The position numbers and the translations under genes are program-made. From Nocardioides sp. InS609-2 (GTDB lineage Bacteria; Actinomycetota; Actinomycetes; Propionibacteriales; Nocardioidaceae): a stretch of 64,000 nucleotides of DNA. Shown here piece after piece: positions 24,525 to 32,611 of the stretch; position 1 is the first letter of the stretch; every line of letters begins with the position of its first letter. Below the pieces are notes generated by a model, which was not told where the DNA came from, did not search any database, and worked only from the letters and a program-made list of their open reading frames with translations. The DNA lies in assembly GCF_023208195.1 (NCBI RefSeq), contig NZ_CP060034.1, positions 496,001 through 560,000 of the forward strand. Reading direction: 5' to 3'.

Positions 24525-25238
24525 ATGACCGCTCCCGTCATCGGCCTCACCACCTACCGCGAGCAGGCGCAGTGGGGCGTCTGGCGCCAGCGCGCCGATC
24601 TCCTACCTGCGGGGTACGCCGGCGCGGTCGAGGCCGTCGGCGGCGTGCCCGTGCTGCTGCCGCCGGTGGGCACGCCGGAGGCCGCGGCCGGTGTCGTCGG
24701 CCGGCTCGATGCGCTGATCCTCTCCGGCGGCGCCGACGTCGACCCGGCCCGCTACGACGCCGAGCCGCACCCGCGCACCGCGGGCTGGCGTGACGACCGG
24801 GACGCCTGGGAGCTGGCCTTGCTCGACGCCGCCGACGGGCGCGCGCTGCCGGTGCTCGGCATCTGTCGCGGCATGCAGGTGATGGCGGTGCACGCGGGCG
24901 GCGTACTCGACCAGCACACGCCCGACCTGGTCGGCCACGACCAGCACAGTCCCGGTGGCGACGAGTTCGGCACGGTGCCGGTGACCACCGTGGCGGGCAG
25001 CCGGGTCGGCGGCCTGGTCGGCGACTCGCTCGACGTGCACTGCCACCACCACCAGTCGATCGCGTCGGCCCCCGGCTTCATCGCGTCGGCGCACGCCGCA
25101 GACGGCACGACGGAGGCGATGGAGCTGCCCGGGACTCGGTTCTGCCTGGCCGTGCAGTGGCACCCGGAGACCTTGGCCGACGTCGGGCTGCTTGCCGGGC
25201 TGGTCACCGCCGCACGTGAGCTCGCCGTACGCCGATAG
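24525..25238 (+). CDS. Gamma-glutamyl amide hydrolase (PuuD-like, peptidase C26)
   Basis: A 237-residue class I glutamine-amidotransferase-like hydrolase: 'ALILSGGADVDPARY', nucleophile Cys in 'VLGICRGMQVMAVH', and His/Glu in 'LAVQWHPETLAD'. PuuD family members cut the gamma-glutamyl bond of gamma-glutamyl-GABA and related amides, releasing glutamate and the deprotected acid. The ATG at 24525 is one base past the SDR stop; the longer open frame upstream is a shadow of the SDR. It is the final step of the proposed pathway. Confidence 0.87.
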   Translation: MTAPVIGLTTYREQAQWGVWRQRADLLPAGYAGAVEAVGGVPVLLPPVGTPEAAAGVVGRLDALILSGGADVDPARYDAEPHPRTAGWRDDRDAWELALLDAADGRALPVLGICRGMQVMAVHAGGVLDQHTPDLVGHDQHSPGGDEFGTVPVTTVAGSRVGGLVGDSLDVHCHHHQSIASAPGFIASAHAADGTTEAMELPGTRFCLAVQWHPETLADVGLLAGLVTAARELAVRR

Positions 25239-25247
25239 CCTCCGTTC

Positions 25248-25690
25248 GTGGGTTCGCTCGGTCTGTTCTTCACGTCCGTCCTGAACGCTTTGCTCATCGC
25301 GGTCATCGCGCGCCGTCTGCTCGGGGTCCCGGTCGGCTGGCCGCGAACCATCGTGCTGGCCATCATGGTCAACGCCTCGGCCACTCCCCTGATCACGTGG
25401 ATCGGTGAGCGGCTCGACTTCGCACCAGGACCCGACGGGTCGATGCAGGTGTCCGGCGTTCTCATCGTCATCCTGGCCGTGGCCTGGCTGGTCGCCCTCG
25501 AGGTCGGCGTCCACGCCATCCTCGAAGCCCGGGTGCCGACGGGCACGCTGCCCGGGCCGCTCACCCTGGTCCGCAGCCTGCCCTGCAGCAGGTGGTGCTG
25601 GCGATCCTCACCGCGACCACGGCCCTCAGCGGGGTCGCGCTGGTGCTCGCCGACGGCGGGCCGCAGGGTCGTGGTCGTCGCCTTCCGAAG
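25248..25690 (+). pseudogene. AarF/ABC1-family gene with its kinase core deleted
   Basis: From the GTG at 25248 the frame encodes an N-terminal membrane region typical of actinobacterial ABC1/AarF proteins ('VIARRLLGVPVGWPRTIVLA', 'LEARVPTGTLPGPLTLVRSL'). Right after 'LVRSL' the match ends and the frame degrades. In another frame, at about 25584-25665, 'VVLAILTATTALSGVALVLA' followed by DGGPQG looks like the C-terminal membrane helix of the same family. The 400-residue kinase domain between them is missing. I read this as an internal deletion with loss of frame. Confidence 0.6.
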
Positions 25691-25732
25691 CACCTGGCAC
25701 GACGCCCATCCCCTACCCGACCGGAGATCAAC

Positions 25733-26110
25733 ATGACCATCGACCCCGACGACCAGCAGCGGATCGTCGCCTTCGCCATGGACCTTGCCCGTGAGGGCCG
25801 CACCGACCTGCTCGCGGAGTACGTCGACGGCGGCTTCCCGGCGAACCACCCGGACGCCGACGGCAACACCGCCCTGATGCTGGCGGCCTACCACGGCCAC
25901 GCCGACACGGTCGCGATGCTCGTCGAGCGCGGCGCCGACGTCGACCGACCCAACACCCGCGGCCAGTCGCCTCTCGCCGGAGCCCTCTTCAAGGGTGAGG
26001 ACGAGGTGGTCCGGGTGCTGAGGGCCGCCGGGGCCGATCTGGACGCCGGCACGCCCTCCGCCCGCGACACCGCGCGGATGTTCGGCACCGAGCACCTGCT
26101 CGACGACTGA
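25733..26110 (+). CDS. Ankyrin-repeat protein of the catalase locus
   Basis: A 125-residue soluble protein with three to four ankyrin repeats; the consensus is clear in 'DGNTALMLAAYHGHADTVA', 'ERGADVDRPNTRGQSPLAGA' and 'RAAGADLDAGTPSARDTARM'. No signal peptide. Ankyrin genes next to catalase are a recurring arrangement (for example ankB-kat in Pseudomonas, where the protein is needed for full catalase activity). The ATG at 25733 has GGAG eight bases upstream. It is separated from the Fur gene by the Fur-box region. Confidence 0.84.
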   Translation: MTIDPDDQQRIVAFAMDLAREGRTDLLAEYVDGGFPANHPDADGNTALMLAAYHGHADTVAMLVERGADVDRPNTRGQSPLAGALFKGEDEVVRVLRAAGADLDAGTPSARDTARMFGTEHLLDD

Positions 26111-26122
26111 AAGCGATCGTAG

Positions 26123-26145
26123 TTATTCTTGACTGATTCCAGATT
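26123..26145. promoter_or_regulatory. Probable FurA box upstream of fur-catalase
   Basis: The AT-rich element TTATTCTTGACTGATTCCAG (20 bases shown) lies just ahead of the Fur-family gene. It closely resembles, from memory, the furA-katG operator of mycobacteria (ATTCTTGACTAATTCCAGAA). It probably serves both as promoter (TTGACT as -35) and as peroxide-responsive operator for the fur-catalase unit. Confidence 0.65.
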
Positions 26146-26163
26146 GGGTGGTTGATTGGAGTC

Positions 26164-26631
26164 GTGCCCCAGCCCACGCCGCACGTCCCTCCCGATGTGC
26201 TGCTGCGCGAACACGGGCTACGCATCACCAGTCCCCGAGTGGCCGTCCTGACAGCCCTGGCCGAGGCGCCGCACTCCGGCGCCGACGCGGTCATCCGCGC
26301 CGTACCCCAGACGGCCGAGACCTCCACCCAGGCCGGGAACGACGTGCTCCACACGCATGCCGACCGCGGCCTGGTCCGGCGCATCCAGCCGACCGGATCG
26401 GTGGCCCGCAACGAGCTGCGCACCGACAACAACCAACCCCACGTCGTCTGCCGCTCCTGCGGCGCTGTCGAGGACGTGGACTGCGCGACCGGTCAACCCC
26501 GCTGCCTGGTCGCGTCCGACGACACCGGCTTCGTCATCGACGAGGCCGAGGTGACCTGGTGGGGCCCGTGCCCCGCCTGCCGCAACCAGAACGCACCCGC
26601 ACACCCAACCCCAGGAGTGACCCATGCCTGA
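26164..26631 (+). CDS. Fur-family peroxide/metal regulator (FurA/CatR-like)
   Basis: A 155-residue Fur-type regulator: '[19 protein letters not shown]' (winged helix), '[19 protein letters not shown]' and the structural zinc cysteines 'CRSCG' and 'CPAC'. Compared with the usual family pattern ...ARYExRxGDNHHHxVCRxCG, this protein has '[20 protein letters not shown]', so two of the three His that normally supply regulatory metal ligands are replaced. I use the GTG at 26164; a TTG at 26152 is also in frame. The catalase start overlaps its end by eight bases, the classical regulator-peroxidase pairing. Confidence 0.85.
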   Translation: MPQPTPHVPPDVLLREHGLRITSPRVAVLTALAEAPHSGADAVIRAVPQTAETSTQAGNDVLHTHADRGLVRRIQPTGSVARNELRTDNNQPHVVCRSCGAVEDVDCATGQPRCLVASDDTGFVIDEAEVTWWGPCPACRNQNAPAHPTPGVTHA

Positions 26632-28228
26632 CCTGCCCCAGCCCGACGACGGCACCTCCATCGCCACCGCGCCTTCGGAGGAGGCGCTGCTCGGCTCGAC
26701 CACCGACACCGGCGCGCCCGCGCCGAGTGACCGCAACAGTCTGACGATCGGCGCCGACGGCCCGATCCTGCTGCACGACGTGCACTTCTTGAACCAGATG
26801 GCCCACTTCAACCGTGAGCGTGTCCCGGAGCGAAACGTGCACGCCAAGGGCTCCGGTGCCTTCGGTGAGCTCGAGACCACCGAGGACGTTTCGGCGTACA
26901 CCAAGGCCGCGCTGTTCCAGCCCGGCGTCAGGACCGAGATGTTGGCCCGCTTCTCCACCGTGGCCGGTGAGCAGGGCTCCCCCGACACGTGGCGCGACCC
27001 GCGCGGGTTCTCGCTGAAGTTCTACACGTCCGAGGGCAACTACGACCTCGTCGGCAACAACACCCCGGTGTTCTTCGTCCGCGACACGATGAAGTTCCCG
27101 CACTTCATCCGCTCGCAGAAGCGGCGGGGTGGATCCGGCCTGCGCGACAACAACATGCAGTGGGACTTCTGGTCGCTGAACCCGGAGTCGGCGCACCAGG
27201 TGACCTACCTGATGGGTGACCGCGGCATCCCGAAGACCTACCGGCACATGAACGGCTACGGCTCCCACACCTACCTGTGGATCAACGCCGCGGGTGAGAA
27301 GCACTGGGTGAAGTACCACTTCCACAGCAACCAGGGCGTCGAGGGTCTGCCCGACGCCGACGCGACGCGCATCGCCGGCGAGGACGCCGACTTCCACCGT
27401 CGCGATCTCCACGACTCGATCGACAGCGGCGACTTCCCGTCGTGGACGCTGTCGATCCAGGCGATGCCCTACGAGGACGCGAAGACCTACCGCATCAACC
27501 CGTTCGACCTCACCAAGGTGTGGCCGCACAGCGACTACCCGCTGATCAAGGTCGGCACCATGACCCTGAACCGCAACCCGGAGAACTTCTTCGCCCAGAT
27601 CGAGCAGGCGGCCTTCGAGCCCAGCGCGCTCGTGCCGGGCATCGGCTTCAGCCCGGACAAGATGCTGCTCGGCCGCGCCTTTGCGTACGCCGACACGCAC
27701 CGTCACCGCATCGGGCCGAACTACCTGCAACTGCCGGTCAACCGTCCCAAGGTCGAGGTCAACACCTACACCCAGGACGGCGCGATGGCCTACGAGCACC
27801 GCGGCGACGACCCGGTCTACGCGCCCAACTCGTTCGGCCGCGGCTACGCCGACACCGTCGGCGCGGACGAGGCGGGCTGGGAGACCGACGGCGCGATGGT
27901 GCGCCAGGCCTACACTCTGCGCCCGGACGACGACGACTTCAGCCAGGCCGGCACGCTGGTCCGCGAGGTGTGGACCGACGAGATCCGCGAGGCCTTCGTC
28001 AACACCGTCGCCGGGCACCTGCTCGGTGGCGTGAAGGGCGACGTGCTCGAGCGCGCGTTCCAGTACTGGAAGGCCGTCGACGCCGACTGTGGCAAGCGCA
28101 TCGAAGAGCTCGTGCGCTCGTCCGCCGACAACGACAACCCGGGCGGCCAGCCCGAGGATGCCAAGGCCGACGCGAGCGACCCGGTCGTCGAGAGCGCCAC
28201 GCACGCGGGCGACCGGTCGCACGGCTGA
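26624..28228 (+). CDS. Monofunctional haem catalase
   Basis: A 534-residue catalase: catalytic His73 in '[18 protein letters not shown]', distal Asn in '[15 protein letters not shown]', and proximal haem Tyr in '[17 protein letters not shown]'. The small-subunit catalase fold is complete and is followed by an acidic, low-complexity tail. It dismutates hydrogen peroxide in the cytoplasm. The ATG lies inside the end of the Fur-family gene, so expression should follow that regulator. Confidence 0.95.
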   Translation: MPDLPQPDDGTSIATAPSEEALLGSTTDTGAPAPSDRNSLTIGADGPILLHDVHFLNQMAHFNRERVPERNVHAKGSGAFGELETTEDVSAYTKAALFQPGVRTEMLARFSTVAGEQGSPDTWRDPRGFSLKFYTSEGNYDLVGNNTPVFFVRDTMKFPHFIRSQKRRGGSGLRDNNMQWDFWSLNPESAHQVTYLMGDRGIPKTYRHMNGYGSHTYLWINAAGEKHWVKYHFHSNQGVEGLPDADATRIAGEDADFHRRDLHDSIDSGDFPSWTLSIQAMPYEDAKTYRINPFDLTKVWPHSDYPLIKVGTMTLNRNPENFFAQIEQAAFEPSALVPGIGFSPDKMLLGRAFAYADTHRHRIGPNYLQLPVNRPKVEVNTYTQDGAMAYEHRGDDPVYAPNSFGRGYADTVGADEAGWETDGAMVRQAYTLRPDDDDFSQAGTLVREVWTDEIREAFVNTVAGHLLGGVKGDVLERAFQYWKAVDADCGKRIEELVRSSADNDNPGGQPEDAKADASDPVVESATHAGDRSHG

Positions 28229-28342
28229 TCTCGACCTGCTCGACCGCCGCGGGGATCCCTCCGGGGCCGCCCGTCTGTGCCGGGGTAGGTCGGTTTTGGT
28301 CGTCACGGTGGCCTGAAGGCGACAAGAGGTGACTGGACTACC

Positions 28343-28358
28343 CCGGCCCTCGGGCCGG
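28343..28358 (+). terminator. Possible hairpin downstream of catalase
   Basis: CCGGCCC-TC-GGGCCGG forms a seven-pair GC stem 115 bases after the catalase stop, flanked by a GTGAC/GTCAC pair that could extend it. There is no T-tract, so intrinsic termination is uncertain. Confidence 0.35.
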
Positions 28359-28459
28359 TCACTTCCGTCGCCGGCTGGGTGGGGTTCCTCGTCTGCCGGT
28401 GCCGGAGGACGTGTCCCGGTGACGCGTCGGCGTACTTCCGCATGATCTGCGAAGACGTG

Positions 28460-28537
28460 CTGGGCGCGCCCTACATCGTCTAGACGATCGACCTCGACCC
28501 CTACGACGAGGGCGCTGTCGTCGCGCACCCGGTGTCC
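28460..28537 (+). pseudogene. Decayed duplicate of the start of the alpha/beta hydrolase gene
   Basis: Bases 28460-28537 repeat 28721-28798 with few differences, in direct orientation and exactly 261 bases (87 codons) apart. The translation LGAPYIV-stop-TIDLDPYDEGAVVAHPV parallels the start of the hydrolase (LGGPYTVETIDLDPDDEGAVV). A TAG replaces the Glu codon and no start is present. It is a partial tandem duplication that has since decayed. The rest of 28229-28693 holds no gene I recognise. Confidence 0.72.
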
Positions 28538-28693
28538 GCCCGGAATCGCTCCCATGACGGGTACAACCGCCACGGTCAACCAGGGCTCGCCGGACCAGTC
28601 CCCCTTCGGGACGTCGTCGACGAACGTGGACCAACAGCGGTCGGGGGCTACCGCCTCACGTGGGACGACTGACCCGCTGGCAGACTGGCCGTC

Positions 28694-29644
28694 GTGAGCC
28701 CGGACCCGACCCCCGACCTCCTCGGCGGGCCGTACACCGTCGAGACGATCGACCTCGACCCCGACGACGAGGGCGCTGTCGTTGCGCACCTGGTGACCAG
28801 GCCGGCAGTCGGCGCCGCGCGCGGCGCCGTACTGCATCTGCACGGGTTCGCCGACTACTTCTTCCAGACCGAGTACGCCGACTGGTGGGCCGAGCGCGGC
28901 TACGCCTTCTACGGCTTGGACCTGCGCAAGTACGGCCGCTCGATCCTCAAGCACCAGACACCCAACTTCGTGGCCGACCTACGGGAGTACTTCCCCGAGA
29001 TCGACGAGGCCTGGCGGCTGATCACCGAGCGCGACGGCCACCAGCGGGTGATCGGCTCGGCGCACTCGACCGGCGGGCTGACCCTGCCGCTGTGGGTCAA
29101 CGCCCGGCGCGTGACGCTGGCCGGACTGGTGCTCAACTCGCCGTGGTTCGACATGCAGGGTGCGTGGTGGCTGCGCAACGTCGGCACGACCGTCGTCAGG
29201 GAGGTCGGCCGCCGCCAGCCGAAACGGATCATCCCTCGCACCGTCACGGGCCTCTACACGCGGTCGCTGCACGTCGAGCACGAGGGCGAGTTCGACTTCA
29301 ACCTCGACTGGAAGCCCGTCGAGTCCTGGCCCGTGTACGCCGGATGGCTGCGCGCGATCCGGCAAGGTCATGCCGAGCTGCACCGCGGCCTGGAGGTGGG
29401 CTGCCCGGCACTGGTGCTCTCCTCGGCCCGCAGCACCACGCCCTCGGCCATGGGTGACGACGTACACCGTCACGACATCGTGCTCGACGTCGAGCAGATC
29501 CGGCGCTGGGCGCCGGCGCTCGGTCGCCACGTCACCAGCATCGGCATCGCCGATGCTCGCCACGACGTCGTGCTCTCGCTGCCCGACGTGCGCAAGACGG
29601 TCTACCGCGAGCTCGACACCTGGGTCACGGCGTACGTCGACTGA
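28694..29644 (+). CDS. Alpha/beta hydrolase (monoacylglycerol lipase-like)
   Basis: A 316-residue serine hydrolase: 'AVLHLHGFADYFFQTEYA' (oxyanion strand), 'YAFYGLDLRKYGRS', nucleophile Ser in 'VIGSAHSTGGLTLPLW', and a C-terminal His in 'IADARHDVVLS'. No signal peptide. The family includes lysophospholipase and monoglyceride lipase-like enzymes; the substrate is unknown. The start is a GTG at 28694. Its end overlaps the convergent membrane-protein gene by 20 bases. Confidence 0.84.
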   Translation: MSPDPTPDLLGGPYTVETIDLDPDDEGAVVAHLVTRPAVGAARGAVLHLHGFADYFFQTEYADWWAERGYAFYGLDLRKYGRSILKHQTPNFVADLREYFPEIDEAWRLITERDGHQRVIGSAHSTGGLTLPLWVNARRVTLAGLVLNSPWFDMQGAWWLRNVGTTVVREVGRRQPKRIIPRTVTGLYTRSLHVEHEGEFDFNLDWKPVESWPVYAGWLRAIRQGHAELHRGLEVGCPALVLSSARSTTPSAMGDDVHRHDIVLDVEQIRRWAPALGRHVTSIGIADARHDVVLSLPDVRKTVYRELDTWVTAYVD

Positions 29645-30335
29645 AGGCGTCGGCGGAGCTGAGGTCGGTACGGCGCCCGGCGTGGGCGGCGTAGAACTCG
29701 ACCAGGTCCGTCAGAGCCTCGGGCGACCAGGCCTGTGGGAGCAGGCGCAGGACGATCGGCTCGGTGGCCTCACGCTTAGGGATCACCACCAGCAGCGGTT
29801 GCCAGCGCGGGACGGCCTGCGCGCCCTTGACATCACGCCAGGCGAGCCGGTTCGAGGACCCGAGGCCGCCGGGGACGGTGATCCCGTCCGCGTCCAGCAG
29901 CAGCCGCGCGCGGTCGGCACCGGTGGTGATCAGCCAGCCACAGAGGCCGAAGCCCACCAGCAGCGCGGCGATGCCCAGGATCACCACGGCCAGCCCGCCG
30001 TCGCGCAGCGCCGCCGGCAGCAACAGCGAGCCGGCTACGGCGACCACGCCGGCCTGGCGCCCGGCGTACCCGCTCCGTAGCGGAAGGGCGACGCCGATCT
30101 CGATCGGCTCCGCGGGGGGTGGTGTGGCCCGGGTGGGCAGCAGGTTCGCCACCGCGAGCGCTCCGAGAACCGTCAGCTGGAGGCCGAGCACGGCGGGGAA
30201 CCAGCTCTCGTCGTGGCCGCTGGCCGTCGCGATGACGCCGGCGACCAGGAAGCCGAGGCCAATCAGCGTGAGCAGGGCGACCAGCCCGGTCACCAGCCAG
30301 CGGGCCGGTGAGCGGAAAGCGCTGCTGCTCGCCAT
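29625..30335 (-). CDS. Hypothetical membrane protein, PH-like C-terminus, last gene of WXG operon
   Basis: A 236-residue protein with four membrane helices in the first 130 residues (two pairs split by a hydrophilic linker) and a soluble end containing 'DADGITVPGGLGSSNRLAW' and 'RDVKGAQAVPRWQPLLVVIP', the pattern of bacterial PH-like membrane proteins. The ATG at 30335 shares a base with the stop of the WXG-type gene; the longer frame to 30410 is a shadow. As a membrane protein translationally coupled to a putative secreted effector, it could be an immunity or anchoring partner. That is speculation. Confidence 0.7.
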   Translation of the reverse strand: MASSSAFRSPARWLVTGLVALLTLIGLGFLVAGVIATASGHDESWFPAVLGLQLTVLGALAVANLLPTRATPPPAEPIEIGVALPLRSGYAGRQAGVVAVAGSLLLPAALRDGGLAVVILGIAALLVGFGLCGWLITTGADRARLLLDADGITVPGGLGSSNRLAWRDVKGAQAVPRWQPLLVVIPKREATEPIVLRLLPQAWSPEALTDLVEFYAAHAGRRTDLSSADAFSRRTP

Positions 30336-31456
30336 CAGAACCAGCCCGTAACGGTGTCCCAGCCGTCGGAGACGACGTCCTTGGTGTCGTCCCAGCGATC
30401 GCCGACCCACTCATCTGCAGGCTCGGTCCAGCCGTCGGGCAGTGCGTCCCAACCCTCCGTGGCCAACCACGTGGCCCCGGCACCGACCGCCACCGCACCG
30501 CCGACCACGACGATGGCGGGGACGCTGACGGGAGCGGTGGCGATGATCGCGGCGGTAGCCGCGATGCCGACGCCGGCCGCGATCACACCGCCGGCGGGCG
30601 ACTCCGACTCCAGGCCGTTCCACACCTCGATGGCTCCCCCGAGTGGGCCGAGCACCTTGCCCCCCTTGCCGAGCCAGTCGGCCCTGGAGGTGAGATTGCG
30701 GATCCGGCCGGGCGTCTCGGGGGCGATGCCCACGGCGCGCCTGGCCGGATTGCCCGACCGGCGAGCGCTCCGGAGCTCCTTGGCCTCCTTTACCAGGGCT
30801 CCGGACTTGCTCTTCATCGCCCGCTCGCCGTGGGTCAGGGAGTACCCGATGGCGAGGTTGCCGGCGTTCTCCTTGACGAACGAGATCAGCTTCTCCAGCG
30901 CCGGGGCCTCCAGCGACTTGGTCACCGGGCTCAGGTTGCTGTCCACCCAGTCCACGAACTGCGTCCACTCACCCTCGACGTCGCCGAGGATCCGGTTGTA
31001 CAGCTTGATCCTGGCCGCCTGGTCGTCGTACGCCGCCAGGTCGGCGTCGTACTGGTTCTGCTGGTCGGCCGTGAGCTCACCGGTCGGCACGCCCGGGGAT
31101 CGAGCCGGCTCCGGCTCCTGGATTTCCGTGCCGCGGACCGTGAGCCCGCCCGCAGTGGCCTCGCCCCGCAGATCGCGCATCCGGTCCTGGATCGCCTTGA
31201 GCTTGCCGCTGTAGGAATCGAACTTCCCGGCGGCCCGCTCGATCCGGTCGACGTGCTCGTCGGTCACCTTGACGATGTCCTTGGTGTAGGCGACGTACGC
31301 ATCCCCGGACTCGCCCTCCCAGCCGTGCCCGGCGGCATGTTTGGCCGCGATCACGTCGTCGCTCGCCTCGTCGACTCGGGCCTTGAGCAAATCACGCAGC
31401 CAGAAAGCGGCGCTGTCCACACTGGCCGTGCTGCCCTCCACCAAGGTCTCGATCAC
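30335..31456 (-). CDS. WXG100-like N-terminus protein with glycine-rich hydrophobic C-terminus (putative ESX substrate)
   Basis: A 373-residue protein. Residues 1-95 form a helical hairpin like WXG100/LXG secretion modules ('AAKHAAGHGWEGESGDAY' has the central W-x-G). A charged linker follows. Residues about 285-335 contain two hydrophobic Gly/Ala/Val-rich stretches ('GVIAAGVGIAATAAIIATAP', 'AIVVVGGAVAVGAGATWLA'), and the tail carries repeated W-D residues ('EWVGDRWDDTKD', 'SDGWDTVTGWF'). The layout resembles type VII (ESX) substrates with a C-terminal membrane-active region. The GTG start overlaps the 95-residue upstream gene (GTGA). No enzymatic toxin domain is recognisable. Confidence 0.65.
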   Translation of the reverse strand: MIETLVEGSTASVDSAAFWLRDLLKARVDEASDDVIAAKHAAGHGWEGESGDAYVAYTKDIVKVTDEHVDRIERAAGKFDSYSGKLKAIQDRMRDLRGEATAGGLTVRGTEIQEPEPARSPGVPTGELTADQQNQYDADLAAYDDQAARIKLYNRILGDVEGEWTQFVDWVDSNLSPVTKSLEAPALEKLISFVKENAGNLAIGYSLTHGERAMKSKSGALVKEAKELRSARRSGNPARRAVGIAPETPGRIRNLTSRADWLGKGGKVLGPLGGAIEVWNGLESESPAGGVIAAGVGIAATAAIIATAPVSVPAIVVVGGAVAVGAGATWLATEGWDALPDGWTEPADEWVGDRWDDTKDVVSDGWDTVTGWF

Positions 31457-31740
31457 TCGACCACGACCTTGATCTTGCTGAAGTTCTCGGCGACCTCGTC
31501 GTCAGTGTCTCCAAGGCCCTGCCCGACGGCAGTGACCTGCTCGGCTGCCACCTCGTTGACCATGGCGATGTCGTCGGCGGTGTCGATCACGGCTCCCAGG
31601 ATCGCCATCAGGTCCGCGGTGCCGTAGCCGCCGTCGATTGTGGTCGGGATGCCCGATGCGAGGTCGGTGATCGCCGACGCCGCGTCACGGTGCTTCTCCG
31701 CGATCTGGCTCTCGGTCGCCTCCGTCAGCTGGATGCTCAC
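31453..31740 (-). CDS. Small helical WXG100-like protein
   Basis: A 95-residue acidic helical protein beginning VSIQLTEATESQIAEKHRD, the size of WXG100/ESAT-6-type partners, although no clear W-x-G is present. It starts at a GTG that overlaps the SAV_915-like gene (GTGA), and its stop overlaps the start of the large WXG-type protein. Such small proteins usually form a heterodimer with, and escort, the large substrate. I assign the role by size and position only. Confidence 0.62.
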   Translation of the reverse strand: MSIQLTEATESQIAEKHRDAASAITDLASGIPTTIDGGYGTADLMAILGAVIDTADDIAMVNEVAAEQVTAVGQGLGDTDDEVAENFSKIKVVVE

Positions 31741-32042
31741 GCGGTGTCCTCCTCGACCCGCAGCGAGGCGGGCATCGCGATGTCGAGATATGCGACGTCG
31801 AAGTGCTTGAGCGCGCGCAACGACTCCAGCTCCTCGGTCTTCCACAGCACCCAGGGGTGCCCGGCACCGCAGCCGACGAAGAACCGGTCGAGCGCTGTGT
31901 AGCCCATCAACGCGATCCGGCCGTCCGCAAGCCTGGCCATCATCACCTCGTCGAGCTCGCCGTTCTCGTCGAGCCGGCACGGAAGGTACGCCACCGGCGG
32001 CTGGACCTCGGCCATCCCCGCTCGACCCGTCTGCTGCGCCAT
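31737..32042 (-). CDS. SAV_915/SseB-like small protein
   Basis: A 101-residue protein with 'DGRIALMGYTALDRFFVGCG' and 'PWVLWKTEELESLRALKHFD', the pattern of SseB-related 'SAV_915 family' proteins that frequently sit beside WXG/ESX-type genes in actinomycetes. No membrane segment or signal peptide. It is the first gene of the four-gene operon running to 29625; the ATG lies behind GGGGGGACG. Function unknown. Confidence 0.72.
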   Translation of the reverse strand: MAQQTGRAGMAEVQPPVAYLPCRLDENGELDEVMMARLADGRIALMGYTALDRFFVGCGAGHPWVLWKTEELESLRALKHFDVAYLDIAMPASLRVEEDTA

Positions 32043-32173
32043 CTCGTCCCCCCGTTCGCGGGCTGCTTGCCCTCGCCGACGCTACCTGAGTCGGTGGTGC
32101 ACCCATGCACTCCGGCCGGGACACCACATACCCTCAGGCGTAGCCACTGCCCCACTCACCCAAGGAACCCCAC

Positions 32174-32563
32174 ATGACCACGACCGCCCGGCGACGGATG
32201 CGTTCGACCGGCGTCAGCCTGGGCGTCACCGCACTCATGGCCGCCGGGCTGACCGGCTGCGCGACGTCGCCCGACTACGCCGCCGTGTGCGTCGACCCCC
32301 AGACCGACGAGCGGGTCGCCGACGACCAGTGCGACGACGACCGCGCGTACGCCGGATCGGGCTCGGGGTTCTTCTGGTACTACCTGGCTGCCAGCTCCCG
32401 AGTGCCGGCCGTGGGCAGCGGCGTCTCGGGCGGCAGCTTCAACGGCTCCTCCCTCCGCGGCACCGTGCAGCGCGGCGGACTGCCGGCCGCCGGTGGTTCG
32501 TCGGTGAAGTCGACGACCAAGAGCGGTGGCTTCGGCGGCAGCAGCCGTGGCTTCGGCGGCTGA
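32174..32563 (+). CDS. Lipoprotein upstream of DUF350/YgiC-like genes
   Basis: A 129-residue lipoprotein with signal peptide and lipobox LTGC at about residue 29. The mature part has 'VCVDPQTDERVADDQCDDD' and a Gly/Ser-rich tail ending in 'SGGFGGSSRGFGG'. It parallels YgiB/DUF1190-type proteins that precede glutathionylspermidine-synthetase-like genes in E. coli (ygiB-ygiC): a similar small Cys/acidic domain followed by a Gly/Ser-rich end. It is the first gene of a three-gene set, with 48 bases to DUF350. Confidence 0.7.
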   Translation: MTTTARRRMRSTGVSLGVTALMAAGLTGCATSPDYAAVCVDPQTDERVADDQCDDDRAYAGSGSGFFWYYLAASSRVPAVGSGVSGGSFNGSSLRGTVQRGGLPAAGGSSVKSTTKSGGFGGSSRGFGG

Positions 32564-32611
32564 CGCACCCGTCCTTCCCATCCGACACCGACGCCCCACC
32601 CAAGGAACGCC

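Noticed and set aside
26534..28954. An 806-codon minus-strand frame opposite the catalase
   Set aside because: It is a GC-skew artefact antisense to a clear catalase, rich in Val/Gly/Arg without domains.
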